Shown piece after piece: positions 8,143 through 18,996 of a stretch of 64,000 nt of DNA. Source of the stretch: Tritrichomonas musculus (lineage: Eukaryota; Parabasalia; Tritrichomonadida; Tritrichomonadidae). Numbering within the stretch: the stretch's first letter is position 1; every line of letters begins with the position of its first letter. Location: NCBI GenBank assembly GCA_039105265.1, contig JAPFFF010000022.1:2170001-2234000 (forward strand). Direction: 5' to 3'. The translations under genes were made by a program, and so were the position numbers. Below the pieces are notes generated by a model. It made no database searches. It saw only the letters and a list, made by a program, of their open reading frames with translations, and was not told where the DNA came from.

Positions 8143-9498
8143 ATGACTAAATCAGTAAGAATCTACGATAAAGAATACAACTCCTTACTCAATTATCCTT
8201 TCAAATCCAAGTATAAATACATTGATAATTACATAAAACCTTTCTTTAAAAGTGATATCAAAACAGAACCATTTATTCCTGACTTCAAGTTGAAATCATG
8301 TAAAGAATTATCAAAACCAAATTTCTCTAATGAACCAGGTTGTTGGGAAGCAGATTTGATGTTTAGCAAATACTATACTAGAGATTTGACAAAAGAAAAT
8401 AAAATATATTTGGTTCTCATCAATACAAATACAAGATACCTAATCGTTGAACCTGTAAAGGATAAAGGAAATATATGGTTTTCCCTTGAACGAATTATAA
8501 TAAGATATCCACAATTTCTATTCAAAACTATCAAATGTGATGGAGAACCTGGATTAAAAGAGATGAAAGATAATAGTGTTGTCATTTGGTTTTCAACAGG
8601 AGAAACTACTTTGATATTTGACTTGAAAGCTGTAATTAAAGAAGCAAGGATAAAAGAGTTTGATAAAATATTAAGGAAAATCCTCGTGAACCACAAACTG
8701 GAAACTCTTAAAAAACTGCTTAAAAAAAGCGACTATTATAAACCTCGTTTCCAAAGGCTACTCAATTTACAATTTGAAGACATCCAGTTTTGGGAAAATA
8801 CAATAGATTCAATCACCGATTTCTATCCTATAAGATTCGTTATTAATGATTCTCCATATGCGTTAGCTCACAAAAATGTTGATTCTGTTATAAGAACTCT
8901 GAGAAATGCTTTTGGGTTAGATGAGCGAAGATTAAGTGATTATAATTTGATGAGACAAATGGTTGATTACTATAATAACACCCCTCATAGTTCTCTTCGA
9001 TTTAAGAATTTTGATTATGACCCATCAGATTTTTATGACAAGAATCTTGTAAAACCAACGAAGTACATATATTATACCCCAGCTCAAATGCAAAACGATA
9101 CTGATTTGGAGTGGAGATATATCAGGAAAATGCAAATGAAATTGCGGGAAATCAATGATAAACAACGTTTTAAGGGGTTGTTATCTTATAATAGAGGTAA
9201 TATTATATTAGTTCATCTCGATAAAAGCAAAACGCAAAAAAAGCATGAGAAGCGTAGAAGAGTATTTAATGAAATTGCTGAGTTTCTAGAGTATCGTAAT
9301 GGAAATGTAATCTGCAAGTTATTAAAACCATATCAGACTGTTAAAAAAGATGAACCACAAGAAAAGCCACATAAAGGTAGGAAACGTATGACTGATGCTG
9401 AAAAAGCTATTATTGAAGTACCTATTATATATACGAAATTCATATGTAATTCATTTGGAGACTTAAATGAAGATTACATTAAGTATTTTAACATTTAG
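8143..9498 (+). CDS. Retroviral-type (rve) integrase of Maverick R
   Basis: A 451-aa integrase. The catalytic core begins around GCWEADLMF (about residue 70) with YLVLINTNTRYLIVEPVKDK, then FKTIKCDGE (about 135), a long insertion, and YALAHKNVDSVIRTLRNAFG (about 243) followed by YYNNTPHSSLRF, which is typical of integrases near the last catalytic helix. The C-terminal part has RGNIILVHLDKSKTQKKHEKR, a small basic beta domain. It joins element ends to target DNA. M's copy at 55,399 is similar with moderate divergence. The start follows a run of A's, and the next gene begins 5 bp after the stop. Confidence 0.85.
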   Translation: MTKSVRIYDKEYNSLLNYPFKSKYKYIDNYIKPFFKSDIKTEPFIPDFKLKSCKELSKPNFSNEPGCWEADLMFSKYYTRDLTKENKIYLVLINTNTRYLIVEPVKDKGNIWFSLERIIIRYPQFLFKTIKCDGEPGLKEMKDNSVVIWFSTGETTLIFDLKAVIKEARIKEFDKILRKILVNHKLETLKKLLKKSDYYKPRFQRLLNLQFEDIQFWENTIDSITDFYPIRFVINDSPYALAHKNVDSVIRTLRNAFGLDERRLSDYNLMRQMVDYYNNTPHSSLRFKNFDYDPSDFYDKNLVKPTKYIYYTPAQMQNDTDLEWRYIRKMQMKLREINDKQRFKGLLSYNRGNIILVHLDKSKTQKKHEKRRRVFNEIAEFLEYRNGNVICKLLKPYQTVKKDEPQEKPHKGRKRMTDAEKAIIEVPIIYTKFICNSFGDLNEDYIKYFNI

Positions 9499-9503
9499 TT
9501 TCT

Positions 9504-9896
9504 ATGAAAAAAATGCTTATGAATAATATCAAGAATGTTGCAACAAGCAATGTAAAACAGCCCATAACAAAACGTTATTTCCACACTCAATCAACAGAAT
9601 TTACGTTGCCACTTGAATTTGTATCAAGCAGAAACAAGAAATATATTGTAATTCAATATGTTGGAGCAATTGTAAAAGACTTTTTAGTTGGTGATTTAAT
9701 GGTGCATTCAGATATAGTTCAATTAGATGCATATTGTGATTCATTCATTATGTTAGCTAATAAGCGTCAAACCAAATATCGAAAATACGAATTCTTCAGT
9801 AGCAATAAGAGAGATTACAAGATATGGTTTACCGATTTGTATGGCAATTCAATCATACCATCAGCATTTATCATGAGCTGCCTTCTTATTTATTAA
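9504..9896 (+). CDS. 130-aa beta-rich conserved protein
   Basis: Pattern KRYFHTQSTEFTLPLEFVSS, then VIQYVGAIVKD...GDLMVHSD, then CDSFIMLANKR, RKYEF and a C-terminal KIWFTDLYGNSI. Homologues are M 56,867 (close) and N 43,232 (distant; it keeps EFVNSSNDRYISFQY, CDSLVWYAN, RKYEI and FKVWFTDAEG). The alternating hydrophobic pattern suggests a single jelly roll or other beta sandwich, perhaps a penton or minor capsid protein. Conservation in both families supports a structural role. The fold is inference. Confidence 0.7.
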   Translation: MKKMLMNNIKNVATSNVKQPITKRYFHTQSTEFTLPLEFVSSRNKKYIVIQYVGAIVKDFLVGDLMVHSDIVQLDAYCDSFIMLANKRQTKYRKYEFFSSNKRDYKIWFTDLYGNSIIPSAFIMSCLLIY

Positions 9897-9920
9897 GCTA
9901 CAGCTTTTTTCGAAGGAAAA

Positions 9921-10883
9921 ATGAATAACAGCAACCAAAAATCGGTATTCACAGCACTGCAAGAACTTAATTTGCAAGATCCAAATTGTATCAATATTAA
10001 TAAGGACCATCAACTGTTTTCATATATCTCTGAAAGAAATAGGAGAGTCTTATTGTATTTAAGTAGTAATTACCATGAATTATTTGTACTTATTAATGGT
10101 AGTGAAGTAACGTTGAATTTACCTAAAAAAGTGGATTTCAAAGATGAGAGAAATATAAATAATACAAACGATCCTAGTCTATTACGTTTATTCACAATAA
10201 CTGTGGACCTTTTTTCTAATTTTGGTAATACAGATATCCAATTTGTTGAAAAATCATTTCCTGACCTAAATAAAACATATATACTATTGATTGGAGACTA
10301 TGATTATAGATATGATGTAAAAGAAACAAATAATTTCTGTTATCAACTATCTTCGAGCGTAGACGTTGATTGCACAGTTAAGCCAGTACCAATAATTATC
10401 TTTCTCTGTTTCGAAAAAGAAACATTCATGAGCCAATGGCAGAAAGTTCGATTGCGAAATAAAAATGAAGATGCTGATATTAAAGGTTTTAAATATGAAT
10501 TTCAGGATTGGAAATACCATTTTCCAGTATTCAATGTATTCAAATCAAATATCACAAGCCCTATCTTAAAGGTAAATACAAATAATTCACATCCTAGGGA
10601 GCCTTCCTTATTTAGTGGATATGACCCAAAAGTAAATATTGAATATAATAATGAAAAACTTGATATACCCGATGAAATACGCCCAAAGAAGGTATTACCA
10701 TCACCAATAACTGAATTCAAATATTTTTACCAAGAACCTGAAAAATCTAGTATAGCTCGTGATACATCTAAGAATCAAAAGGTTGCAAGTCCAACAGAAG
10801 CTAAAAATGATTTCTTGTCGCAAGCAAAGCTTGGGCCTGCTATACAGTCACAGGTAAATCCAGGAAAATCCAGGAACAAATAA
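9921..10883 (+). CDS. 320-aa conserved protein with variable disordered tail
   Basis: The ordered part (residues about 25-215) has LYLSSNYHELFVLINGSEVT then LNLPKKVDF, and QDWKYHFPVFNVFKSNITSP. The tail after residue 230 is low-complexity. M's counterpart (57,345, 391 aa) aligns over the ordered part with clear divergence and has a longer tail. The last part here includes a double-hairpin insert (10,821-10,849) giving FLSQAKLGPA. By position N's 433-aa gene at 41,511 may correspond. The function is unknown; possibly virion-associated. Confidence 0.65.
   Translation: MNNSNQKSVFTALQELNLQDPNCININKDHQLFSYISERNRRVLLYLSSNYHELFVLINGSEVTLNLPKKVDFKDERNINNTNDPSLLRLFTITVDLFSNFGNTDIQFVEKSFPDLNKTYILLIGDYDYRYDVKETNNFCYQLSSSVDVDCTVKPVPIIIFLCFEKETFMSQWQKVRLRNKNEDADIKGFKYEFQDWKYHFPVFNVFKSNITSPILKVNTNNSHPREPSLFSGYDPKVNIEYNNEKLDIPDEIRPKKVLPSPITEFKYFYQEPEKSSIARDTSKNQKVASPTEAKNDFLSQAKLGPAIQSQVNPGKSRNK
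10821..10849. repeat. Double-hairpin insert near the end of the 320-aa gene
   Basis: First stem CAAGC-AAA-GCTTG is identical to that at 2626-2656. The spacer GGC is the same, and the second stem CTG-CTATA-CAG differs. It is read in-frame near the C-terminus and is absent from the M counterpart. Confidence 0.7.
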
Positions 10884-10960
10884 GGCGCATACAACAACAT
10901 TCAAATTACCAGGTTCAAAAAAATAATTAGCAAGGATATAAAGTAGGAATAGTAATTTTT

Positions 10961-11499
10961 TTATGCTTCATCTTCATCGTCATCATCATCAGAAGGTTCC
11001 TCAACAATTTCAGCTGTAGCTGGCTTTTCAACAGTTCGTGACCTAATATATGATTTATCACCAGCACCTTTATGTGCAGCCTTATATAATCCTTTGATTG
11101 TGGTGTAATTTCCACCAACTTGTGAATCAATCCAAGCATCAATATTTTCACCAAATTTGTCTTGTAATTGCTTCTTTGTTGCTGTACTTACTTTATTTTC
11201 AATTATAGATTGAGCTAACTGTGCATATTGGTCTTTCTTATCTTCTGTGAATCCAAGACCAGTCTTAAAGATGAGGTCATTTGTTTGCTCCAATATTTCT
11301 TGTAATACTCCTGATATTTCACCATCACTATTTATTTCTCCATCAACTGGCATAGTCGCTTTAATACTTTCATTATATTCTTTTTGAATCATAACACCCA
11401 ATTCAGCATTTACGGATTTTGGATGTAATTTCTTATACTTAACCCAATCACTCCAATCATTGCGTTCATGGTCTTTCATCACTTTAGATTCATAACGTG
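10961..11499 (-). pseudogene. 3' part of a large Maverick gene, cut by insertion of M
   Basis: It encodes about 180 C-terminal residues matching the end of M's 836-aa protein (58,529-61,039): W.DWVKYKKLHPKSVNAELG, GGNYTTIKGLYKA and a final acidic tract of Asp/Glu. The open frame continues a few dozen residues into the type-1 TIR of M, but that part is TIR-derived. The remainder of the gene is expected on the far side of M, outside the window. Confidence 0.8.
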
Positions 11500-11613
11500 A
11501 GTAGTATATGTATGTTCGTATTGGTGGTCGAATAATTTTTCTAGGTCTCCCAATACCAGGAACCAAGCTCAAAACCTCATTTTGAAAATTAACGAAAAAC
11601 TTATCCACAGGGT
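11500..11613 (+). repeat. Type-1 terminal repeat, left end of element M
   Basis: The 114 bp are identical to 1348-1461. The true TIR may run further than 11,613, because the comparison copy is cut there by R and the right end of M is not in the window. It begins AGTAGTATATGTATGTTCG. Confidence 0.85.
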
Positions 11614-11808
11614 TTAAATTTTAATTAGCCTCCATAATCTGTTGTAGAACAAGGCCTGTCATAAAGCGCTAAACACTCATTTTAAAATTTATTTCAAAGT
11701 TAATTCGGGATTTAAAATTTAAATAAGGGCTCCAGAATGAATCTGAGAACAAGTTATAAAATTTTAAATTTTCAAACTAATTTTTTTCCACATTTTTATT
11801 TTTGATAA
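11614..11808. other. Leader between TIR and polymerase of M
   Basis: About 195 bp of A+T-rich DNA without a gene, possibly the inner part of the TIR. It ends with TTTTTATTTTTGATAA directly before the polymerase ATG, the same kind of T-rich box that precedes most genes in the window. Confidence 0.5.
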
Positions 11809-14800
11809 ATGGCTTTCAACCAAAATTCATTTATTGATTTTACTAATGACGATATTGTTGAATCTATTAATAATATTAATCAAGGACTTAATGAAAATCT
11901 TGAAATTGCAGATACTCGTCGATATCGAGGAGGTGCTAAATTACGAAATATCAGAACATTATATACATATCTAAATCAACATAACGCTCAAGAAATAATT
12001 AATCCTGATTTTAAAGATGATAATGAATTTGAAGAAGGTCTTGATAACTTCATTATTCATGAACAAGAACGTCACAAACAATTATTAAATGAATCTTATG
12101 AACGAAATTATGAAAATATATCAAAACGTGAATCATTTTATGATGATGAACAACCAAATGAATCTGATATTCACTATTTTAATGAACAACAATCTCAAAT
12201 CAATCAAGAATATCAGAATCAACGAAATGAACAAAATTATAACAATAATATTGCAAATCGTGAATCATTTTATGAAGATGAACAACCAAATGAATCTGAT
12301 GTTGAATACTTTGAACAAGAGCAAAATAAAATTAAACGACATTATGAAATCGAAGATGCAATTAAACGTGCAAATGAAGCAGTTGACAATGCAATTCAAT
12401 TAATCAAACAATATAATAAACAAGAGAATCTCAAGAAAATTGAACAAAAAGAAATTCACGATAAATCCCATTTACTTGAATATTATATTCCTGAAAACGA
12501 AGAATTATATGAATATCTTGATAAATTCAATAACAAATTTAAATCAAAGCCCAATGATTACCTTATGATTAATAAACCACAAGATTTTGATAAGGCTGTT
12601 AATGCTTGGAAACATTATAACAACTATCCCGAAACAAATATTGCTCAGAAACAATACAATGGCTCCCCAATTGTTATTTATTATTTCAATCAAATCTCAT
12701 CATTAAATCAAATCTTCGAATCATTGCAACAAGTATTTGATAGAGAACTAAAACCATTCAAAATTCATTTCCAATTATCTGGTGTATTTGAATCTCCTAC
12801 AGTTAATTTTGGTGAAGATTCTGATGAAAATAAATATGAATATGAGGCTCGTGAAATCAAATGGAGAAACTTTAAAGAATCAATTCCAATTATTGTAAAT
12901 TCAATTCAGGACCTTGATTATGTTAAAATGTATATTGAATCGAATATCAATTCATATGAAACATCATCTTCATCAACTAAATTAACAATCGTTGGTTCAA
13001 TTTCATTTACTGTCTCACGAATGCGAAAGGTTACTGGACATATCAAAGATTTACCAGAAGAATTCATCAAAAATGATTTTATTATATCTGACAATGAAGA
13101 TGATAAATTATGTTTCTATCGATTTCTTGCAATCTGTTTGAGTGATATCATAATTGTAAATAATGTTGAAATACATAAACTTGCAGACACTCAAAAATAT
13201 CGAGTACAAGATAGAACTAAGGTTGCTAAAAAAATCCTTCTCAAAGAACATAACATTGAATATAACACCAAAATTCAAAAACAAGGATTAAAGATTCTCA
13301 AAGAATTCAAAGGAGTAACAATGGAACAAATGGAAGAATTGTCTAAGAAATATCATCTCAATATTAATATATATGAGTTCACTAAAAACGATAATTCTTC
13401 ATATTATGACTTATCTGAACAATGGTTTTTCGATAAATCTTATCCAACTCATTCTGCATTACTTTTCTCGAAAGACCAAATTATTCATATTATGTATATT
13501 AAGAATCCTGAAAAACTAACTCAAATACATATTTGTCCAAAATGTCATTCATACACTCATCGAGGAGCTGAAAATATGTTTAGATTTGAATCTCATGTCA
13601 AACATTGTGATGGTGTTTTCAAGAAGAACTTTATTCCAAACAAGGAACCACTTCCATTCTGTCCTCATATCTTAAACAATCCAGTTTATGAATATTGTTT
13701 GGCATATGATTTAGAATGGAAACCTAACATTTATTATATGACATACGATTTTGAAACGATGGAACAATCAGTTAACAAATCGATTTCTGATTCAACTGTA
13801 ATCAATTCACGTTTAATACCTCTTTCTGTTGCTTCATGTGTTAAATTATCTTCAGGATTAATTACAAAACACTTTTCATTAAAGGATTCTGAAGAGTTTA
13901 TTCCAGAATGGATTTCATGGTTGTTCGAACAATCGATGGAAGTACTGAATGATAAAATCGTTTATGACAAATCGTTTCTACCTGCTGATAAAATTTATGA
14001 TATTGATACAAATATTTATACCATAACTGTTTTTGGATTTAATTCATCAAGATTTGATTCTAATTTGTTCAAGAAATATCTTAATCACTCTCATTGGCAT
14101 GTTGAATCAAATTCATTAATTGGAACAATATCTTCATTAAAACAATTCATTCTCGTTTCAGACCACCTTCCAACAAAATTACGATTTATTGATGCTCAAT
14201 CATTTGTTGCTGGAGGTACATTAAAACAATTTGGTATTGATTTTGGTGGTGAAACTAATTCTGTGAAAGGGGTTTTCCCATATGAAGCTATCAATTCAAA
14301 TAACTACAATGAAGTATTATCTAAATCTGAACCATTTTCATACAACGACTTTGACAGCTATCTCAACCAAAAAAATCCACTCTCAGAATCTGATTATCAA
14401 ATATATCTCGAAGATGCTAAAAACTATAAAACACGATGGGATTACTTGCTTGCTTATAATGATAATGATGTTGAAATGATGATTAAACCAATTGACAATT
14501 TAATTCAACTCAATGCTCAATACAAAGTTGATTTGATATCCAATCTATCATTATCTAAGAATGCATCTTGTATAAAATATGCTCTGGCATACAAGGATTT
14601 CAATCCTCATGAAAATTATAATCCTATACACAAATACAACGAATTCATTCCAAATCCTAAATGGTGGCAATTCAAATGTGAAAATTATTACAAACAAGAT
14701 GAACGATATAACTTATCTCATCCAATTAAAAGAGACCTTTCAAAATGTGTTTCGTCCAATGATTACAAAGAATTTCTCAAACTTTACAATGACTCAATTA

Positions 14801-16592
14801 AAGGTAAATGTCATCTTTGCAAAGAGCATTTCACATATCAAAACAAACCAACTCTTGATAGAATTAACAATGATATTGGACATGAATTTTCAAATTGTTT
14901 GTTGGCTTGCGCTGAATGCAATAAACTTCGAAAACGAGATGACCCAAAAATAACTGCATTGAGAATTCAATTAAAAAAATATTGCAAACTACATCATCTT
15001 CCAACTTTGATAAATAATGAAGATGAATATTATACAATTCGAAATGCAATTGCTGGTGGATTATCAAATGTAATGCATCGTGTTAACATCAAAGGTGAAA
15101 CTCATATCAACAAATTCCGTTACGACGGAATTAATAACAAGGTAATCTCATATGATACAAATAATATTCAAACACATATTCTTGGAATTGATTTCAATTC
15201 ACTTTATCCTTCATCATTTTCATCAAATTCACATCCATTTATTAAGTACCATGGAGGAATTATGTTCATGCCAGGTGCTTTCATTCGAAGGATTGAAGCA
15301 AAGGATAAACAATCTCGAGAACGTTGTATGAAAATCATAACTTCAAAATCACGTTTTTCAAATAAACCAAATTATGTTTTCTATGCTGTTGTGAAACTAT
15401 CTTGTCCCAAATCAAAAATCAATTATTTCATTAATTTCCCACCAGTATTTCGAAACATTAATATCACAAATAATGAAGAAACAATTGGTTCATACATGTA
15501 CAATTACATGAAATCAAACAATTTAAATTCAATCGATAAGGAAGAACGTAAATTAACAATGTTGCTTGACACACATGGGGAATACATGGTTTTCTCAAAT
15601 TATTACCTTTGGTTCCTTCTTGACCACGGATTGATAATCGATGATGTCAAATCTGTTTCACAATATGAATGTCACACTGGATTCAATCAATTTGTTAATG
15701 AATTTATGAAAAACGTCAGGATATCATCTCTGGCAAAACAAATGGGAATGGCGCTGAAAGCGACTTGAGCGTAGCGAATGAAAAGTTCTATAAAATCTCA
15801 ATGAATGGTTCTTATGGATATGATGGAATGAATACTGAGAAGTTCTCTAAAATCAAAATTTGTGATGCGAATAAAGCTTACCAATCAATTATATCACAAA
15901 CTTATATGGGTGGTGCTCAATTAAATGATAACACATTTATGATACAACATTCTCCTAAATCATATCATTGCACAACTTGCATCCAAGAATCTCTTTGGAC
16001 ATTAGATAATGCAAAATTCTGGTATTTAACATTCTATTACGATTTCATGAATAAATGCTTGGACATGGATAAAATTCATTATATTGAAGGAGATACTGAT
16101 TCAATGTACTATGCTGTTTCAGGTAATCCAAATGAACCTCCAACTCAATTATTCAATCATGTTATCAAAAACAAAGAATTCTATGACAAACATGTTTACG
16201 AATTCATGCCAAACCCTTCAATTAACACAATTGAAGATGAAAAAAAGGTTCTTGGTTGTGCTATTGAAAAAAAAGGTGAAAACATGATTGCTCTTGCACC
16301 CAAATGTTATACCATTTGGAATAATAATGGACAAACCAAATCTCTAAAATTAAAAGGAGTATCGCTTAAGAAGAATGTAATCAAATCATCTGATTATAAA
16401 GATATTATTGAAAACAATTCTGTTAAACAAGGTAAGAATATTAATCTTCAAATGAATGGAAATCAAATGTCAAAATTGACTATTCAAAAAAATGCGTTAA
16501 CTGGTTTACATACAAAAATGATTGTTTTAGAAAATAATTCATGTGCACCATTTGTTAAAGGAATTACTGCAAATGATTATATTATTGAATAA
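11809..16592 (+). pseudogene. Protein-primed family B DNA polymerase of M (about one break)
   Basis: A very large Maverick pPolB region, over 1,500 codons. The N-terminus is Glu/Asn-rich. A cysteine-protease-like block (KLCFYRFLAI) is followed by a zinc motif CPKC...H...C near residue 575. The 3'-5' exonuclease has YDFETMEQ (about 645), FNSSRFDSN and YNDNDVEMM. An HNH-like domain with two Cys pairs (CHLC...CAEC, about 1000-1043) lies before motif A, DFNSLYPSS (about 1128). Further on are the SYGYDG motif-B region and the EGDTDSM motif-C region. It replicates the element by protein priming. The gene looks otherwise complete with about one break. Confidence 0.85.
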
Positions 16593-16747
16593 ATTAATTA
16601 TTTATATTAAAATTAAAATAAAAAATACAGAAAACTAATGGTGGGTAATTTTTTTGAAAAAAATATTTTATACGTTAATTTTAAGATAAAATACGTTAAA
16701 AATTGAATGGATTAATGTAACGGTTGAGATGACTTCAATAAAGAAAA

Positions 16748-17272
16748 ATGCTCTCTAATGAATTCGTCCAACAAGTAATCAATGAATTACAGTTAAATTC
16801 TGATGATTTACTACTATTTACACCTCCAAAGAGAAGTTATACAAAATATGTTAGAACAATTATATATGATATGTCCAAACAACAATTTGGTATTTTTCAA
16901 AATGTAATAGAATTTCCAGAAAATATCACAAAAGTTAAGGACATGCAAAAGTGCCTGATAACGTACTTAGAATTACATCCAAAATTTCAAGATATTGACT
17001 ATAGACATATTTGGATACGTTTCGCACATCAATTTTACATGAACAATGGAAAGAAAACGAAAATTGATAACAATGATTTCCAAATATCCCACGCTGGTCA
17101 GATACCAATGTCATTTATTAACAATTTTCCAAACAATGCTCCAAAAGTAGAAGAAATTGAAGAAACTGATAATTTAATTATGATTCATAATGAACAAAAG
17201 GCTCTCATGTATGATAACGATGATGATGATATTCAACATTTGATTATTAGTTTTAACAAAATTAATTTATAA
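16748..17272 (+). CDS. 174-aa protein of M, unknown
   Basis: Soluble, with an N-terminal EFVQQVINELQLNSDDLLLF, a central YLELHPKFQDIDYRHIWIRF and an acidic Asp-rich stretch (about residues 155-162). The middle block (a K..K.M..Y..L....F pattern leading to IWIRF) would fit a helical domain. No homologue occurs elsewhere in the window and I do not recognise it. It follows the polymerase by about 155 bp and starts after TTCAATAAAGAAAA. Confidence 0.55.
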   Translation: MLSNEFVQQVINELQLNSDDLLLFTPPKRSYTKYVRTIIYDMSKQQFGIFQNVIEFPENITKVKDMQKCLITYLELHPKFQDIDYRHIWIRFAHQFYMNNGKKTKIDNNDFQISHAGQIPMSFINNFPNNAPKVEEIEETDNLIMIHNEQKALMYDNDDDDIQHLIISFNKINL

Positions 17273-17396
17273 TTCTTTTTATTTTATTTATCATTTTTCT
17301 TTTTCAACATCACATTCAGAATTGATGTTTTTTTCTTTTTATCACTTTTTTTAAAAGATTTTTTGATATTTTTTATTTTATTTATATCTTTTAAAT

Positions 17397-17528
17397 CTGT
17401 ATTTTTGAATAGCTATTGAAATAAAAATCATCTTATTAATCTGTAATTTTGAGTAACTATTGAAATAAAAATCATCTTATAAATCTGTAATTTTAAATTA
17501 CCATTCAAATAAAAATCATCTTATAAAT
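17397..17528 (+). repeat. 44-bp tandem repeat, three copies
   Basis: Units start at 17,397, 17,441 and 17,485. Each begins CTGTA.TTTT and contains AATAAAAATCATCTTAT. Weaker echoes (CTGCAAAATTGAATTACTAT near 17,607) suggest the array was once longer. Confidence 0.85.
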
Positions 17529-17720
17529 CTATAATAATTGAGAAGTATTTCTGTAGAATCTTATATTTTGAATAGGTGGCATCTTGATATAATTATCAGA
17601 CAAATCTGCAAAATTGAATTACTATTTAAATGGCATCTTGTTATTGTGAATGAGTTATTAATAAAAAAATGAAATTGAATGGTCATTCAATATTTACAGA
17701 TTTTTCGGATTTTTTTGATT

Positions 17721-17976
17721 CTTCATTTAGAGTCACGTTTAGAAAAAAGTATCAATATATTATTAATCAGAACCAATCCCCGAATTCATTTATACCACTT
17801 TTTCGATTTTTAGCTTCCAATGATATCCCAAATTAATATCTTTTGTTTCTTCATTTAGAGTGACATTTAGGGAAAAATATCAATATATTATTAATCAGTA
17901 TCAATTCCCGAATTTATTTATACAACTTTTTCGATTTTTGATTTCAGATGATATCCCCATCTAATATCTTGAAATT
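17721..17976 (+). repeat. 128-bp direct repeat, two copies
   Basis: The copies at 17,721-17,848 and 17,849-17,976 are adjacent and about 88 percent alike by eye. Each contains CTTCATTTAGAGT, ATCAATATATTATTAATCAG and TTTTTCGATTTTT. The AT-rich direct pair in a gene-free gap could bind a replication or regulatory protein. Confidence 0.8.
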
Positions 17977-18173
17977 TCAAGTTTCAAATAAAACACAAAA
18001 TTAAATTGGGGACTACGAGAATAACATATATTTTTAAAACTAGTTCCTCAAAATGATTCTACATATGAGTTTTTGAAAATCTCATTATTTATAATTACAC
18101 CATTCAAAAAGTGGATTAATAAAATTTATTTTTCAAATTTAATTTTTTTTTAATTTTTTTTCTTTCAATAAAA

Positions 18174-18820
18174 ATGAACACAATTGTTACACCAATCAAT
18201 GATGAATACGAATATTTACAATACAATGAACAACTTAGAATCATTCATTCCAAATATGATGACATGTTTCAAATGCAATCTATCATTAATGCATGTCAAT
18301 CAAATAAACCTGCTCGTCACTGGTTTGAAAATCAAAGTTCGAAAGAACTAATTTCTTATATAAATGCGACCGGCGGAATTCCTACGGTCGAAAAATTATA
18401 TGAAAAACGAGATGATTTACCAAACGGATTGAGAGGTTATTATGTTCACCGTTTACTTGTTAATCATATTGCTATTTGGTGTTCACCATCATATTCATTT
18501 GACATAATGAAACTTCTTGATTCTTACTTTAATCAACAACGAATTCAATTACAAAATCAACTCAATGAAAAACAAAATCAACTCAATGAAAAACAAAATC
18601 AAATCAATGAAAAACAAAATCAAATCAATGAAAAACAAAATCAAATTGACAATCTAACTCCACGAGTTGTTCCAAATAATCGTGAAAATGATTACAAATA
18701 TCTTATTTGGCTTGAACAGATTCCTGATGATAATGCAAACGTGAAACTTCATTTAATTCGTCGACACAAAGACTATTTTAACAGAGTTCAACAACATTAT
18801 AACAATCCAAACGAAAGATG
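18174..18820 (+). pseudogene. 5' part of M's KilA-N gene, split by element N
   Basis: Encodes about 215 residues: the KilA-N domain (ARHWFENQSSKELI, DLPNGLRGYYVHRLLVNHIA, IWCSPSYSFDIMKLLDSYF), then a coil made of a seven-residue unit (QLNEKQN/QINEKQN) repeated five times and encoded by a 21-bp tandem repeat (about 18,548-18,650), then the start of the C-terminal domain (YKYLIWLE, LIRRHKDYF). It is homologous to R's KilA-N gene at 7281. Element N sits in its 3' portion. The remainder is at 48,899-49,084. Confidence 0.85.
18816..18820. repeat. 5-bp target-site duplication, left copy
   Basis: AGATG immediately before the first base of element N, repeated immediately after its last base (48,899-48,903). 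A duplication of this size fits a retroviral-type integrase. Confidence 0.85.
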
Positions 18821-18852
18821 AGTAGATGTATTAGACTGTGCTCCTGGTACTA
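18821..18852 (+). repeat. 32-bp terminal inverted repeat, left end of N
   Basis: Identical over 32 bp to the reverse complement of 48,867-48,898. The identity ends sharply after GTACTA. Much shorter than the type-1 and type-2 TIRs of the other elements. Confidence 0.92.
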
Positions 18853-18996
18853 CGTACCATACGCCCAGTCTAACGCGTGAATCAGTCATTTACGCCATCG
18901 CCGACCCCTTATGATAGTCCATTACCATAGCTCCGCCGATCACTTGTAAACGACAACGCTATCGATATTCATTTAACTTTTTTATCTTCATTCCAA

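Larger units (their letters stand above)
1462..11499 (+). mobile_element. Maverick element R, left 10 kb, interrupted by element M
   Basis: This is a Maverick of the same broad family as M. It starts with a type-2 TIR and carries in order: 152-aa gene (+), ATPase (-), 43-aa membrane protein (-), 190-aa (-), 76-aa (-), 77-aa (+), 148-aa (-), 84-aa (-), major capsid (+), KilA-N (+), integrase (+), 130-aa (+), 320-aa (+) and the 3' part of a large gene (-). It is cut by the left end of M. Its polymerase and right end should lie beyond the window if the insertion is simple. Apart from the interruption by M the visible genes look whole. Confidence 0.88.
17273..18173. other. 900-bp gene-free, repeat-rich spacer of M
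   Basis: No credible gene. T-rich on the plus strand. It holds a 44-bp unit three times (17,397-17,528) and a 128-bp unit twice (17,721-17,976). It is a candidate for a control region, or simple slippage-born repeats. It ends with the T-rich box and TTTCTTTCAATAAAA before KilA-N. Confidence 0.6.

Noticed and set aside
11500-11608. Apparent start of the minus-strand frame that covers 10,961-11,608
   Set aside because: The first few dozen residues are translated from the type-1 TIR of M. The gene is simply cut there, so the feature stops at 11,499.
17273-18173. Possible LTR-type retroelement from the direct repeats
   Set aside because: The repeats are adjacent, A+T-rich, lack TG...CA ends and enclose no gene.
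18548-18650. Tandem 21-bp repeats considered as a CRISPR array
   Set aside because: The units are contiguous, with no spacers, lie inside a gene and encode a coiled coil.
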